From JAAFKA01 sp044348925 (GTDB taxonomy: Bacteria > Bacteroidota > Bacteroidia > Cytophagales > Thermoflexibacteraceae): a stretch of 12,060 nt of DNA. Made by a program: the position numbers and the translations under genes. The notes beneath the pieces are model-generated. The model saw only the letters and a program-made list of their open reading frames with translations. It was not told the DNA's origin and ran no database searches. Below, piece by piece: positions 1-7,562 of the stretch (position 1 is its first letter; every line of letters starts with the position of its first letter). The DNA is taken from NCBI GenBank assembly GCA_044348925.1, contig JBIKRY010000134.1, forward strand, positions 1 to 12,060. Reading direction: 5' to 3'.

Positions 1-491
1 AGGACTCTTGCATCGGTTGGTGCTACTTTGTCTATTTCTTCCTTTACTTTTCTAATAGCTTCAGATTCGCCAATAATTTCGCTACCTTTAAATACTTTTT
101 TCTTTAAAGTTTTGGTTTCTGCTACTAAATTAGATTTATCTAATGCGTTGCGAATTGTTAAGAGCAAACGGTTTAAATCTGGTGGTTTTTGGATAAAATC
201 ATACGCACCTTTTTTAGTGGCTTCTACGGCGGTTTCTATATTTCCGTGTGCCGAAATCATAATAAATTGCGTATCTTTGCCCAATTCCATAGCTCGACTT
301 AAGACTTGTAAACCATCTAATTTTGGCATTTTCACATCACATAATACAATATCATAGTCATTTTGTTCTATCATAGTCAGTCCTTCTTCGCCATCTTTTG
401 CTTCAGAAACTTCATATTTTTCGTATTCCAAAATTTCTTTTAACGTGTAACGTATGCTTTTTTCATCGTCTATAATTAAGATTTTAGCCAT
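1..491 (-). CDS. Sigma-54-dependent NtrC-family response regulator, N-terminal part (truncated by the window edge)
   Basis: About 163 codons are readable from an ATG at 491 down to base 1, where the frame is still open, so the gene continues outside the window. Residues 1-120 form a receiver domain: the acidic pair D8/D9, the phosphoacceptor D52 in LCDVKMPKLDG, S80 in the MISAHG loop, and K102 in the QKPP motif. After a charged linker, residues around 138-163 (IIGESEAIRKVKEEIDKVAP) match the entry to a sigma-54 AAA+ domain. The family is phosphorylated by a partner histidine kinase and then uses ATP hydrolysis to open sigma-54 promoters through a C-terminal helix-turn-helix, which here would lie off the window. 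No partner kinase is visible. The first ATG is chosen because it gives the classic MAKILIIDDE start. The general call is secure; the target genes are unknown. Confidence 0.93.
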   Translation of the reverse strand, partial: MAKILIIDDEKSIRYTLKEILEYEKYEVSEAKDGEEGLTMIEQNDYDIVLCDVKMPKLDGLQVLSRAMELGKDTQFIMISAHGNIETAVEATKKGAYDFIQKPPDLNRLLLTIRNALDKSNLVAETKTLKKKVFKGSEIIGESEAIRKVKEEIDKVAPTDARV

Positions 492-571
492 CAGAGTTAG
501 TTTTAGTTTGTGAAATGATATAGTTATTTGGGTTTGACTAATTTAATACAAGTATTTTATGTACTATTACA

Positions 572-601
572 CAAATATACATATTCATTGCTAAATTCAA
601 A
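572..601 (-). promoter_or_regulatory. Candidate Bacteroidota promoter for the response regulator
   Basis: On the minus strand TTTG (601-598) is followed after 18 bases by TATATTTG (579-572), which fits the Bacteroidota primary sigma consensus TTTG/TAnnTTTG. It lies about 80 bases upstream of the ATG at 491. The motif is short and the region is AT-rich, so chance occurrence is possible. Confidence 0.5.
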
Positions 602-664
602 GAAAGTAACAAAAATAGGAATAATAATTCAAGTTGGGTAATATTTCTGCTCGAATATCTAATC

Positions 665-1207
665 TTACTTTTGCAAAACGGTATTTATTTGTAGGGTAGG
701 AATATATGGAGGCATTTTTACTTGTTTATTTTGTACTTGTAGGCTATCAAAAAGCAGTTTTGTTTTTTCTAACTTTTTTCGTACTGCACGTATTTTTTGC
801 AACCTTGTTTCTATATCTTCTATAACATTTGCAATATAGACTATAGTCGACATGGTACTTTGTGGAGGATAAAACATAGGTTTTTTTATTTTTTCTATGC
901 TATATTGGGCTATGAGAGCCTGCATTTTATATTTCCAAACTTCTTTTTGCAATCTTTCTATCATTTGTGATTGTAAATATACTGTGCTGTTTGGCTCTAT
1001 GAAGTCATTGCTATATTCGGTTAAAATAGGCACTGTGGTATCTAATGCAATAGCTATTTTTTCTAAAGTAAGCAAACCAATGTCTTTGTTGATACCTAAT
1101 TCCAATTTTTTATAACCTGAAACAGACATACCAAGCATCTTAGCAAATCTCTCTTGTGTAAGGTTTCTGTATTCTCTTAATGCTTTGATTTTTTGGAGTA
1201 TTTGCAT
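665..1207 (-). CDS. XRE/Cro-C1-type transcriptional regulator with coiled-coil C-terminal half
   Basis: A 180-residue protein. Residues about 5-62 form a helix-turn-helix of the XRE family: LREYRNLTQERFAKMLG, then the recognition-helix region MSVSGYKKLELG, then LLTLEKIAIALDTTVPIL. The rest is not a known sensor domain. Residues 78-107 and 125-158 are rich in heptad-spaced I/L/V with K, E and Q, which suggests two coiled-coil stretches and dimerisation. It is a DNA-binding repressor or activator, probably cytoplasmic. The gene diverges from the lipoprotein gene at 1581, and the shared 373-bp gap holds a GTAC-rich palindrome that may be its operator; that link is inference. The ATG at 1207 directly precedes the HTH, so it is the natural start. 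Ligand and regulon cannot be read from the sequence. Confidence 0.88.
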   Translation of the reverse strand: MQILQKIKALREYRNLTQERFAKMLGMSVSGYKKLELGINKDIGLLTLEKIAIALDTTVPILTEYSNDFIEPNSTVYLQSQMIERLQKEVWKYKMQALIAQYSIEKIKKPMFYPPQSTMSTIVYIANVIEDIETRLQKIRAVRKKLEKTKLLFDSLQVQNKQVKMPPYIPTLQINTVLQK

Positions 1208-1344
1208 GGGAGTGTGTAATATTTTAGTGTTTTACGTTGCAAAGAAAGTATATTTTGAAAAAAAAAGCAAGAGAAATTCATTTTTGTATAAATATTTTAA
1301 TAAAAAACAAAATTATAATACACTACTAACTAAATAAGTTTTTT

Positions 1345-1352
1345 CAAAAGTA
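1345..1352 (-). promoter_or_regulatory. Candidate -7 box for the XRE regulator gene
   Basis: The minus strand reads TACTTTTG, identical to the plus-strand box at 1399-1406. It sits about 138 bases upstream of the ATG at 1207 and is overlapped by the GTAC palindrome. No good -33 element is visible, so support is weak. Confidence 0.25.
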
Positions 1353-1367
1353 CCGTACTTAGGTACT
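1348..1367. promoter_or_regulatory. GTAC-rich palindrome, candidate operator
   Basis: AGTACC (1349-1354) pairs with GGTACT (1362-1367) across 7 bases, and AAGTAC/GTACTT (1348-1360) forms an overlapping palindrome, so GTAC occurs three times in 20 bases. It overlaps the minus-strand -7-like box at 1345-1352 and lies upstream of the plus-strand box at 1399-1406. That position suits an autoregulatory XRE operator. There is no direct proof of binding. Confidence 0.35.
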
Positions 1368-1398
1368 AAATTTTTTAGTTTTTCAAAAAAAATGCTTA

Positions 1399-1406
1399 TA
1401 CTTTTG
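1399..1406 (+). promoter_or_regulatory. Candidate -7 box for the lipoprotein gene
   Basis: TACTTTTG matches TAnnTTTG. A TTAG (one mismatch to TTTG) at 1375-1378 lies 20 bases upstream in the -33 position. Transcription from here would give a leader of about 170 bases before the ATG at 1581, carrying the inverted repeat at 1484-1509. Confidence 0.4.
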
Positions 1407-1483
1407 TGGCGTGATATTGCAATACACAAGAGTTAGATAACGACATTTTTAATTAGTGAAAATTTTGTCAAAAAATAAACTAT

Positions 1484-1509
1484 TTTCCAAGTAACTTAAG
1501 ACTTGGAAA
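1484..1509. repeat. Inverted repeat in the lipoprotein leader
   Basis: TTTCCAAGT (1484-1492) and ACTTGGAAA (1501-1509) are perfect reverse complements separated by 8 bases. It lies 72-97 bases before the lipoprotein ATG and is not followed by a T-run, so it is more likely an operator or RNA hairpin than a terminator. Confidence 0.5.
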
Positions 1510-1580
1510 GTATATTTACCAACTGATTATGTGGCCATCAAAGTTAAATAATTTAATCTCATTTCTAAATTACTAAAACA

Positions 1581-2354
1581 ATGTTTTTTAAAATTAAAAA
1601 TCTTAGTAAAAATCTTTTTCTAGCAGCTACTTTTGCTGTCTTAGGTTTTGGTATAACAAGTTGTAGCCAAGCAGAGGAAAATGTGGTGCAACCACAAATT
1701 CAGAAAAATGATGCTGAATTAGTTTCAGAAACCAAAGAATTTAAGTTTGTAAGAGTACCGTCAGGCGAAATCTTACTCACATTAGATACTGCAATTTATC
1801 CTACACTCTTAAAGGACGTAATAAAACAACATGGAAATACCTTATTAGACAAAATCAAGAATACCTATGACTTAAAAACAGGTAGTATGACCATGCAAGC
1901 CCGTAAAAGTAAAGAGTTTCAAGAATGGCAAAAAGCAAGTAAGATACTTGCAACTTATAGCATAAGTTATTCAGGAACTATTAACGGTATAGGTTATCAA
2001 ACTGTAGGGCTTGGTAATATGTTAGGAACTACATTTCAAAATAAAACCTTGACATCTTTCAATTTTAATATCAATCCATATAATAATGTTCCACCATTTA
2101 CTTATGGTATGCACGTACAGTATTATTATGACCAAACCCGTGATTGTTATCAACCAATAGATTACAATACGAGAATAGAAGGATTTTGGATAAATAGTAA
2201 TATTTACACAAGTGGTTTTGCAACTAATGTCTATTATCAAGCTCACTTACAAAATATAGGTTGGACAAGTATGTATTCTGCACCAGAGTTTGTTGGTACA
2301 CGATATGAATCACGTCGTTTAGAAGCTCTAAAAATATGGATGATAGTTTTATAA
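1581..2354 (+). CDS. Putative lipoprotein with ChW-like repeats
   Basis: A 257-residue exported protein. Residues 1-28 form a type II signal peptide: basic start (MFFKIKNLSKN), hydrophobic core LFLAATFAVLGFG, lipobox ITSC with the lipidated Cys28. Residues 30-125 are a charged, mostly helical-looking stretch with no recognised domain. Residues about 130-257 look like three related modules (about 130-165, 172-205 and 215-256). The last reads YYQAHLQNIGW, then GT, then SRRLEALKIW, which is the pattern of ChW (clostridial hydrophobic W) repeats: aromatic-x-x-H-V/L-Q-N-I-G-W, GT, R-L-E-x-I/L-x-I. The first two are degenerate (GIGYQT...LGTTF...SFNFNI; YGMHVQ...TRIEGFWI). ChW repeats are associated with cell-surface and substrate-binding proteins of Gram-positives. 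It is presumably anchored in the outer or inner membrane. Expression may be controlled by the divergent XRE gene. The lipoprotein call is firm; the ChW assignment is by eye. Confidence 0.8.
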   Translation: MFFKIKNLSKNLFLAATFAVLGFGITSCSQAEENVVQPQIQKNDAELVSETKEFKFVRVPSGEILLTLDTAIYPTLLKDVIKQHGNTLLDKIKNTYDLKTGSMTMQARKSKEFQEWQKASKILATYSISYSGTINGIGYQTVGLGNMLGTTFQNKTLTSFNFNINPYNNVPPFTYGMHVQYYYDQTRDCYQPIDYNTRIEGFWINSNIYTSGFATNVYYQAHLQNIGWTSMYSAPEFVGTRYESRRLEALKIWMIVL

Positions 2355-2363
2355 CTCAATAAT

Positions 2364-2409
2364 TAATTCAGATAATAGACTACTTAAAATTAGTCTATTA
2401 TCTGAATTA
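2364..2409 (+). terminator. Hairpin terminator after the lipoprotein gene
   Basis: A perfect 19-bp stem (2364-2382 with 2391-2409, arms containing TCAGATAATAGACT) with an 8-base loop starts 9 bases after the stop codon. A short T-rich run (ATTTTTCT, from 2414) follows. It separates the lipoprotein from the next gene on the same strand. Confidence 0.75.
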
Positions 2410-2449
2410 TATAGATTTTTCTGTTCTGTCATCTTTAAACCCAAAACTT

Positions 2450-5400
2450 ATGAAAGTTATAATTTATACTATTTTTTTTATTCTGTTTCACTTACCTATT
2501 ACTGCTCAAAAACAGGCAAATAATTGGATTTTTACGGATAAGCAATGGAATTTTAATACCACTCCAATAACAGTAAGCTCTATTCCAAATACAGAACGAA
2601 ATACAAACATAGCAAGTATTTCAGATAGAAATGGAAATTTACTATTCTATTCTGATGGAAAAAATGCTTATGATAGGACTTATAATAAAATGCCTAATGG
2701 CTCATTTCTTGCTACACAAGGAACAATTTATGTAGAACACCAAACTGTTATTATTATTCCTAATTTGGCAAATCCTAATTTATACTATATATTTACAAAT
2801 TATGGTGCTATAAAAGGTTTATCTTATAGTATTGTAGATATGCGTTTAAATAATGGTTTAGGGGATATTACGCAAAAAAATATACCCCTTGTTTCTAAGG
2901 TATGGGATGGTATTACAGCAACTTTATCGGGTGACTGTAAAAGTTTTTGGGTAGTGGTTCACGAAAGATGGACGAGCAATTTTTATGCTTACAAAGTGGA
3001 TGGAATAAATTTACCAATGCCTGTAATAACAACAATTGGACCTTCAGAACTATGGGAGAATAAGTTATTAAAATTTTCTACAACTGGTAAAAAATTATTC
3101 TTCTATGAAGAAGCCCGTAATAATACTTTTGGGGTTCTCTACGATTTTGATATTATTTCAGGAAAGCTATCCAATAGAATCATTTTCAAAGATTTATTTA
3201 GTGAAATGTTCTATGTGGCTTTTTCACCTGATGATACAAAATTATACACTTGGCGAAGAATGTTTATGTCTGCTAATAATTCTTGTGTAACTCTTATGCA
3301 ATATGATTTGATTGATAACAATGAACTTGCTATTAATAATTCTCTTATCCCTGTTCTGAGTTGTAATAATAAAAGATATAATGGTGCTAATGATTTGCGA
3401 TTAGCACCCGACGGTAAAATTTATACATATGATAATTACCAACAAGATTCTATTTTAGTTATTCAATCACCAAATTTACGAGGTAGATTATGTAATATTC
3501 GTACAGAACCTAACAGATATTTTACCCCAACTATTCCAAATTATTTACCCACTTTCCCCTCCAACTTTCTTGGAGGAGTTTACAAAGACTTTACCTTTTC
3601 GCAACCTTGCAATACCTTAAGTATCAACTTTGCAGCCACTTCGCCCAATATCCATGAAACCTATAGTTGGAATTTTGGCGATGGCAGCACCGCAACTGTG
3701 CAAAATCCTACAAAAACTTACACGCAAGCAGGTAGTTATAACGTAAGCGTAAAAATAGGTGCTTGCGAGTTTACTAAAACCGTAATCGTACAAGCAACAC
3801 CAAAAGCCACGAGCATCGACAAGCTAAATTTGTGTAGCAATGAAATTGGCAACTTAGGTACAAATCCACAAACAGGATTTGCTTATCGTTGGACTCCTGC
3901 CATAGGCTTGTCCAATCCAAACATAGCAAATCCAACAGTAATACTTGCTAATCAAGAAGATACACTAAGAAAAATTAGCTATAAATTGCTTGTAACAAAT
4001 ATAAACACAAGTTGCAAAGATTCTACTACTGTTTTAGTAACTGTATTTCCTGCCCTACAACCAATTTCGGCAGGCAAAGACAGCACCATTTGCCATTTGC
4101 AAACTATACGATTAAGCCCAAAAGTACAAACAAGTGGCATTGCATATTCGTGGACTCCCAGCACAGGTTTAGACAGTAGCAAGGTACTCAAACCATTGCT
4201 AAAACTAGAAAATACGACAAATAGTGTGCAAAAACTTACCTATATTCTCAAGGCTACGCAAAATAATTGTAGTATCTATGATACCGTTGTAATTTCAGTT
4301 TTACCAAAAATACAAGCAAGCCTCATAGGTAGTAATGCCGTTTGTCCGTTTGCAAAAAATATGATTTATACCATTACCCCCTCTTCTATCGGGAAAGGAG
4401 TTAGCATAGTCGAATGGCAAGTTTTTGGTGGCGTGGCAACTCCACGCCCAGCAGCAGAAGGGGCAGGGGTTTCCATAGATTGGGGCAATACCAACCACAA
4501 AGCATACGTAAAAGCCATTTTGCAAAACAGTTTGGGTTGCAAAGACAGCATACAAGTAGAGGTAAAAATACAGGCTTTACAAGCTACTACTACAAAATTA
4601 GCAGGAATGGATAAACAGATTTGTCATAACCAAAAAATAGAAATAGGCTCAAAACCATTAAAAAATTATGTGTATGTTTGGTCTGAAAAAGTGAATAATA
4701 TAGATACTTTATTGCTATTTTCTAACAAAAATATTGCAAACCCTACATTGACAAACCTAACTAAAAATTCCAAAATTAGCACACATACCTATTATGTAGA
4801 GGCACAAAATACAGAAACAGGTTGCATTTATACAGACAGTATAAACGTAACAGTATATCCCAAAATAGAATTTTATGCAGGCAAAGATTCTGTAATTTGT
4901 AGCAATAGAAGTATAACATTGGGTAATAAAATGCCCGCAAATGCCCCTGAAAATTATGAATTTTTATGGAGTTTGAATAATGCCAAAGAGTCCAATCCAA
5001 TGCTCAAAAACCTAAAAATTACAGAAGTTTTAAGCAATATACATAGTGCAAATCCTATTTTTACTTTTGTAAATTTGGCAACTACACCGCTAATTTTTCG
5101 GTTTGCATTAACTACAAAATTTCCAGATTCGGGATGTAAAAAAGTAGATAGCATTCGTATAACTGTATTACCTGCTATCAAAAAATATACCTTAATTGGT
5201 AGTCAATTTGTATGTCCAAATTCCAACAATAGTAGTTACAAAATACATAATCTAAGCAAAGATATTTTCCAAATTTTTTGGTCTATTTCGGGTGGAATTA
5301 TCAAAAATACAAACGTAAAAGATAGCATTCTGGTAGATTGGGGAAATAGTGATGTTGCTACCAATAAACAAAGTTTTGTTCGTGCTATTTTACAAAATAC

Positions 5401-6262
5401 AGCAGGTTGTTTAGATACCATTCGTTTAGATATACAAATACAGCAGGTTTTAAAACCAAGCAAACCTGTAGGAAAAACACTAATTTGCGAGCAAGACGGT
5501 CAAAATATAAGCTACGAAACCAATTTTACCAATGGAAGTAGCTATATTTGGAATAGTATTGGAGGCGTAATTAGCAAACAAAACCAAAATAAAGTTAGCG
5601 TAAATTGGTCAAATAACTTTCCTACTACTGCTAACAGATTTTTATGGGTTACAGAAAATAGCGTAACACAAACCGATAAATGTGCAGGCAATTCGGATAC
5701 TTTGCAAGTACAAATATTGTCATCACCCGATAGTACTTTAGAGCTGAAAGGAAACAGCAATCCTTGCGAATTTTCCCAAAATATTGCTTACCAACTCGGC
5801 ACCAATTTATCGTATAATCCAAGTTCGAGATATATTTGGAACATAAAAAACGGTGAAATTATGGAGTCAAATAAAAGCATCAAATCCAACATAATTTTTG
5901 TAAATTGGTTTGGAATAGGAACAGGAAAAATTACAGTTTTTGAAACTTTAGCCAATGGTTGTACAGGCAAAATATATAGTTTGGAAACTACTATTTCGAG
6001 TATAACTAATTGCTTAAAAATTCCAACCTTACTTACTAATACCGATATTACTTTTCCTTTTTGGCGAATTATTGGCTTAGAAAATTATCCAAATTCCGAA
6101 CTTTCTATTTATGCACTAACAGGTGCAAAAATTTACGAAACAACAAATTACCAACAAAATTTTAATTTTGAAGGACTTGCTTCAGGTATGTATGTCTATG
6201 TATTGCAAGTGCGAAAAGGAAAAGAAAAAATAACGTATAGAGGTAAATTTTTGAGAATGTAA
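2450..6262 (+). CDS. Large secreted multi-domain PKD/Ig-like protein with T9SS type A sorting domain
   Basis: A 1270-residue protein. Residues 1-20 are a Sec signal peptide (MKVIIYTIFFILFHLPITAQ, cleavage likely after the final AQ). Residues about 21-385 have repeated hydrophobic and aromatic strands typical of the beta-propeller-like head found on many Bacteroidota surface proteins (NNWIF, NGNLLFYSDG, NLYYIFTN, LRLAPDGKIY). A canonical PKD domain follows at about 390-450 (SWNFGDGS at 406-413, then TYTQAGSYNVSV). Residues 455-1185 hold two alternating kinds of module: AGKDSxIC-type units starting near 455, 541, 718 and 810, and C-x(n)-W-x(n)-V-DWGN-type units at 627-708, 917-998, 1008-1090 and 1101-1182. 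The last ~70 residues (NYPNSELSIYALTGAKIYE...LASGMYVYVLQ) are a type A T9SS sorting domain, so the protein should be exported and anchored or released at the cell surface. An adhesive or structural role is inferred; no catalytic site is visible. The ATG directly precedes the signal peptide. Confidence 0.9.
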   Translation: MKVIIYTIFFILFHLPITAQKQANNWIFTDKQWNFNTTPITVSSIPNTERNTNIASISDRNGNLLFYSDGKNAYDRTYNKMPNGSFLATQGTIYVEHQTVIIIPNLANPNLYYIFTNYGAIKGLSYSIVDMRLNNGLGDITQKNIPLVSKVWDGITATLSGDCKSFWVVVHERWTSNFYAYKVDGINLPMPVITTIGPSELWENKLLKFSTTGKKLFFYEEARNNTFGVLYDFDIISGKLSNRIIFKDLFSEMFYVAFSPDDTKLYTWRRMFMSANNSCVTLMQYDLIDNNELAINNSLIPVLSCNNKRYNGANDLRLAPDGKIYTYDNYQQDSILVIQSPNLRGRLCNIRTEPNRYFTPTIPNYLPTFPSNFLGGVYKDFTFSQPCNTLSINFAATSPNIHETYSWNFGDGSTATVQNPTKTYTQAGSYNVSVKIGACEFTKTVIVQATPKATSIDKLNLCSNEIGNLGTNPQTGFAYRWTPAIGLSNPNIANPTVILANQEDTLRKISYKLLVTNINTSCKDSTTVLVTVFPALQPISAGKDSTICHLQTIRLSPKVQTSGIAYSWTPSTGLDSSKVLKPLLKLENTTNSVQKLTYILKATQNNCSIYDTVVISVLPKIQASLIGSNAVCPFAKNMIYTITPSSIGKGVSIVEWQVFGGVATPRPAAEGAGVSIDWGNTNHKAYVKAILQNSLGCKDSIQVEVKIQALQATTTKLAGMDKQICHNQKIEIGSKPLKNYVYVWSEKVNNIDTLLLFSNKNIANPTLTNLTKNSKISTHTYYVEAQNTETGCIYTDSINVTVYPKIEFYAGKDSVICSNRSITLGNKMPANAPENYEFLWSLNNAKESNPMLKNLKITEVLSNIHSANPIFTFVNLATTPLIFRFALTTKFPDSGCKKVDSIRITVLPAIKKYTLIGSQFVCPNSNNSSYKIHNLSKDIFQIFWSISGGIIKNTNVKDSILVDWGNSDVATNKQSFVRAILQNTAGCLDTIRLDIQIQQVLKPSKPVGKTLICEQDGQNISYETNFTNGSSYIWNSIGGVISKQNQNKVSVNWSNNFPTTANRFLWVTENSVTQTDKCAGNSDTLQVQILSSPDSTLELKGNSNPCEFSQNIAYQLGTNLSYNPSSRYIWNIKNGEIMESNKSIKSNIIFVNWFGIGTGKITVFETLANGCTGKIYSLETTISSITNCLKIPTLLTNTDITFPFWRIIGLENYPNSELSIYALTGAKIYETTNYQQNFNFEGLASGMYVYVLQVRKGKEKITYRGKFLRM

Positions 6263-6285
6263 GGAAAATAAAAAAAAACAAGAAT

Positions 6286-6329
6286 TTTGTTGTATGCAAT
6301 AAAATTGAAATTTTATTGCATACAACAAA
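6286..6329 (+). terminator. Perfect 20-bp hairpin after the T9SS protein gene
   Basis: TTTGTTGTATGCAATAAAAT (6286-6305) and its exact reverse complement (6310-6329) are separated by TGAA. The hairpin begins 24 bases after the stop codon. On the plus strand no T-run follows, while an A-run precedes it at 6270-6278, so it could work more efficiently on antisense transcripts. Confidence 0.65.
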
Positions 6330-6396
6330 TCTAAAAGAGAGTTATTGGATTTTTGTTTTTTGTTTTACAAATTCCTATTTTTTGGATAGAAAATAT

Positions 6397-6404
6397 TACC
6401 TTTG
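6397..6404 (+). promoter_or_regulatory. Candidate -7 box for the nucleotidyltransferase gene
   Basis: TACCTTTG matches TAnnTTTG and lies 74 bases upstream of the ATG at 6478, after the hairpin at 6286-6329. No TTTG at the usual -33 distance is present, so the call is tentative. Confidence 0.35.
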
Positions 6405-6477
6405 TTGAAAAAAAAATAATAAGCATCTAAATTATCATTTGCTACTATTTTTTTACTTCATCATTTAGGCATATACA

Positions 6478-7482
6478 ATGAAAGCTATTATTCTTGTTGC
6501 AGGCGTAGGCTCCAAAACTACCCAACCTACCAATTTACAGCCAAAAGGTCTATTAACTTTGGCTGATAAGCCTATTTTAGGGCATATTATAGATGATTTA
6601 ATGCAAGCAGGCATCGATAATTTTGTGTTTGTAATAGGTTCTTTAGGCTATAAAGTGCAGCAATATGTGCGTATGCGGTACAAAAAACGTATCAAAGCAG
6701 AGTTTATTATTCAAGAGCCACGTTTAGGTTCTGCCCATGCAGTGTGGACAGCACGTCAATTTTTTAGCAACGAGCCTGAAGTTTTGCTCATTTTTGGCGA
6801 CACTATCTCGAGCTTAGATACCAAAAAATTTATTCGCAATAAAACATCTACAGTTGGCGTAACCAAAGTAGATAAACCTTCGGCATTTGGCATTGTAGAA
6901 ATTAATAAAAAAGGCGAAGTAAGCAAGTTTTCCGAAAAACCCAAAATTCCTAAATCTAATTTAGCATTAGTAGGTTTGTATAAAATTAGGAATGTGTCTT
7001 TGTTATTAGAAGCTATTGGGCAAAATATAGAAAACAAAAAGCAAACACAAGGCGAATACCATTTGACAGATGCACTAACCGAAATGCTAAAAGCAGGGGA
7101 GGTTTTTGAAACTGTAGAGGTCAATCATTGGTACGATTGTAGTTGCAAAGAAACCTTATTAGAAGCCAATGAAGTGATGCTCAAGCAAGAAAAATTTGAG
7201 ATAGTGCAACCCGAAAAATACCACAATACCATCTTAATTCCACCTGTAAGTATCGGAGAAAATACTAAAATTTCTAATTCTATTATAGGTCCTTATGTGT
7301 CTATTGGTAGCAATACCACGATTAACTCTTGCATTGTGCAAACATCTATAGTCTGTTCCAATGCTAATCTATTAAATATTATTTTGCGAAAAACCGTTAT
7401 TGGAAATGATACCAATGTCAAAGGGGCTTTTCGTTCTTTGTATGTCAGTGATGAATCTTCAGTAGATATGCAAAAAGATTAG
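6478..7482 (+). CDS. Sugar-phosphate nucleotidyltransferase with C-terminal left-handed beta-helix
   Basis: A 334-residue cytoplasmic enzyme of the RmlA/GlmU type, which joins a sugar 1-phosphate to an NTP to give an NDP-sugar for surface polysaccharides. Residues 1-235 are the NTP_transferase domain: the nucleotide loop starts VAGVGS (7-12), K23 lies in LQPKG, RLGSAHAV (82-89) corresponds to the glycine-rich base/sugar loop, D108 in IFGDTI should bind Mg2+, and there is QGEYHLTDAL (191-200) and D220 in WYDCSCKETLLEAN. Residues about 253-316 show hexapeptide-type repeats (VSIGENTKI, SIIGPYVSIGSNT, KTVIGNDTNV) of a left-handed beta-helix. Two family signatures are altered: the usual G-x-G-[TS]-R-L-x-P loop reads GVGSKTTQPT, and the usual WxDxG reads WYDCS. 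The substrate is not deducible; thymidylyl-, uridylyl- and guanylyltransferase activities are all possible. The ATG directly precedes the first beta strand KAIILVAG. Confidence 0.87.
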   Translation: MKAIILVAGVGSKTTQPTNLQPKGLLTLADKPILGHIIDDLMQAGIDNFVFVIGSLGYKVQQYVRMRYKKRIKAEFIIQEPRLGSAHAVWTARQFFSNEPEVLLIFGDTISSLDTKKFIRNKTSTVGVTKVDKPSAFGIVEINKKGEVSKFSEKPKIPKSNLALVGLYKIRNVSLLLEAIGQNIENKKQTQGEYHLTDALTEMLKAGEVFETVEVNHWYDCSCKETLLEANEVMLKQEKFEIVQPEKYHNTILIPPVSIGENTKISNSIIGPYVSIGSNTTINSCIVQTSIVCSNANLLNIILRKTVIGNDTNVKGAFRSLYVSDESSVDMQKD

Positions 7483-7562
7483 TTCTTCGTTTTTTATTTA
7501 ATTATCTGTAAATCAATTTGTTAATAGATTTATTAGCAAATATTTTATTCCTTTATTTCCTC

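Larger units (their letters stand above)
1208..1580. other. Divergent intergenic region between XRE regulator and lipoprotein
   Basis: This very AT-rich 373-bp gap holds no gene. It contains a GTAC-rich palindrome at 1348-1367, a TAnnTTTG-type box on each strand (1345-1352 minus, 1399-1406 plus), two near-direct copies of GTTTTTTCAAAA / GTTTTTCAAAA (around 1338-1349 and 1378-1388), and a perfect 9-bp inverted repeat at 1484-1509. Together these suggest a divergent control region. Confidence 0.6.

Noticed and set aside
28..357. 109-residue plus-strand ORF at the window start
   Set aside because: It is the antisense of a clear response-regulator receiver domain on the minus strand.
6756..7124. 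122-residue minus-strand ORF inside the nucleotidyltransferase gene
   Set aside because: Antisense shadow of a gene with strong family motifs; no recognisable domain of its own.
7518..7562. 15-residue N-terminal extension of the membrane protein from a TTG codon
   Set aside because: The ATG at 7563 gives a typical basic N-terminus before the first membrane segment; the TTG has no supporting signal.
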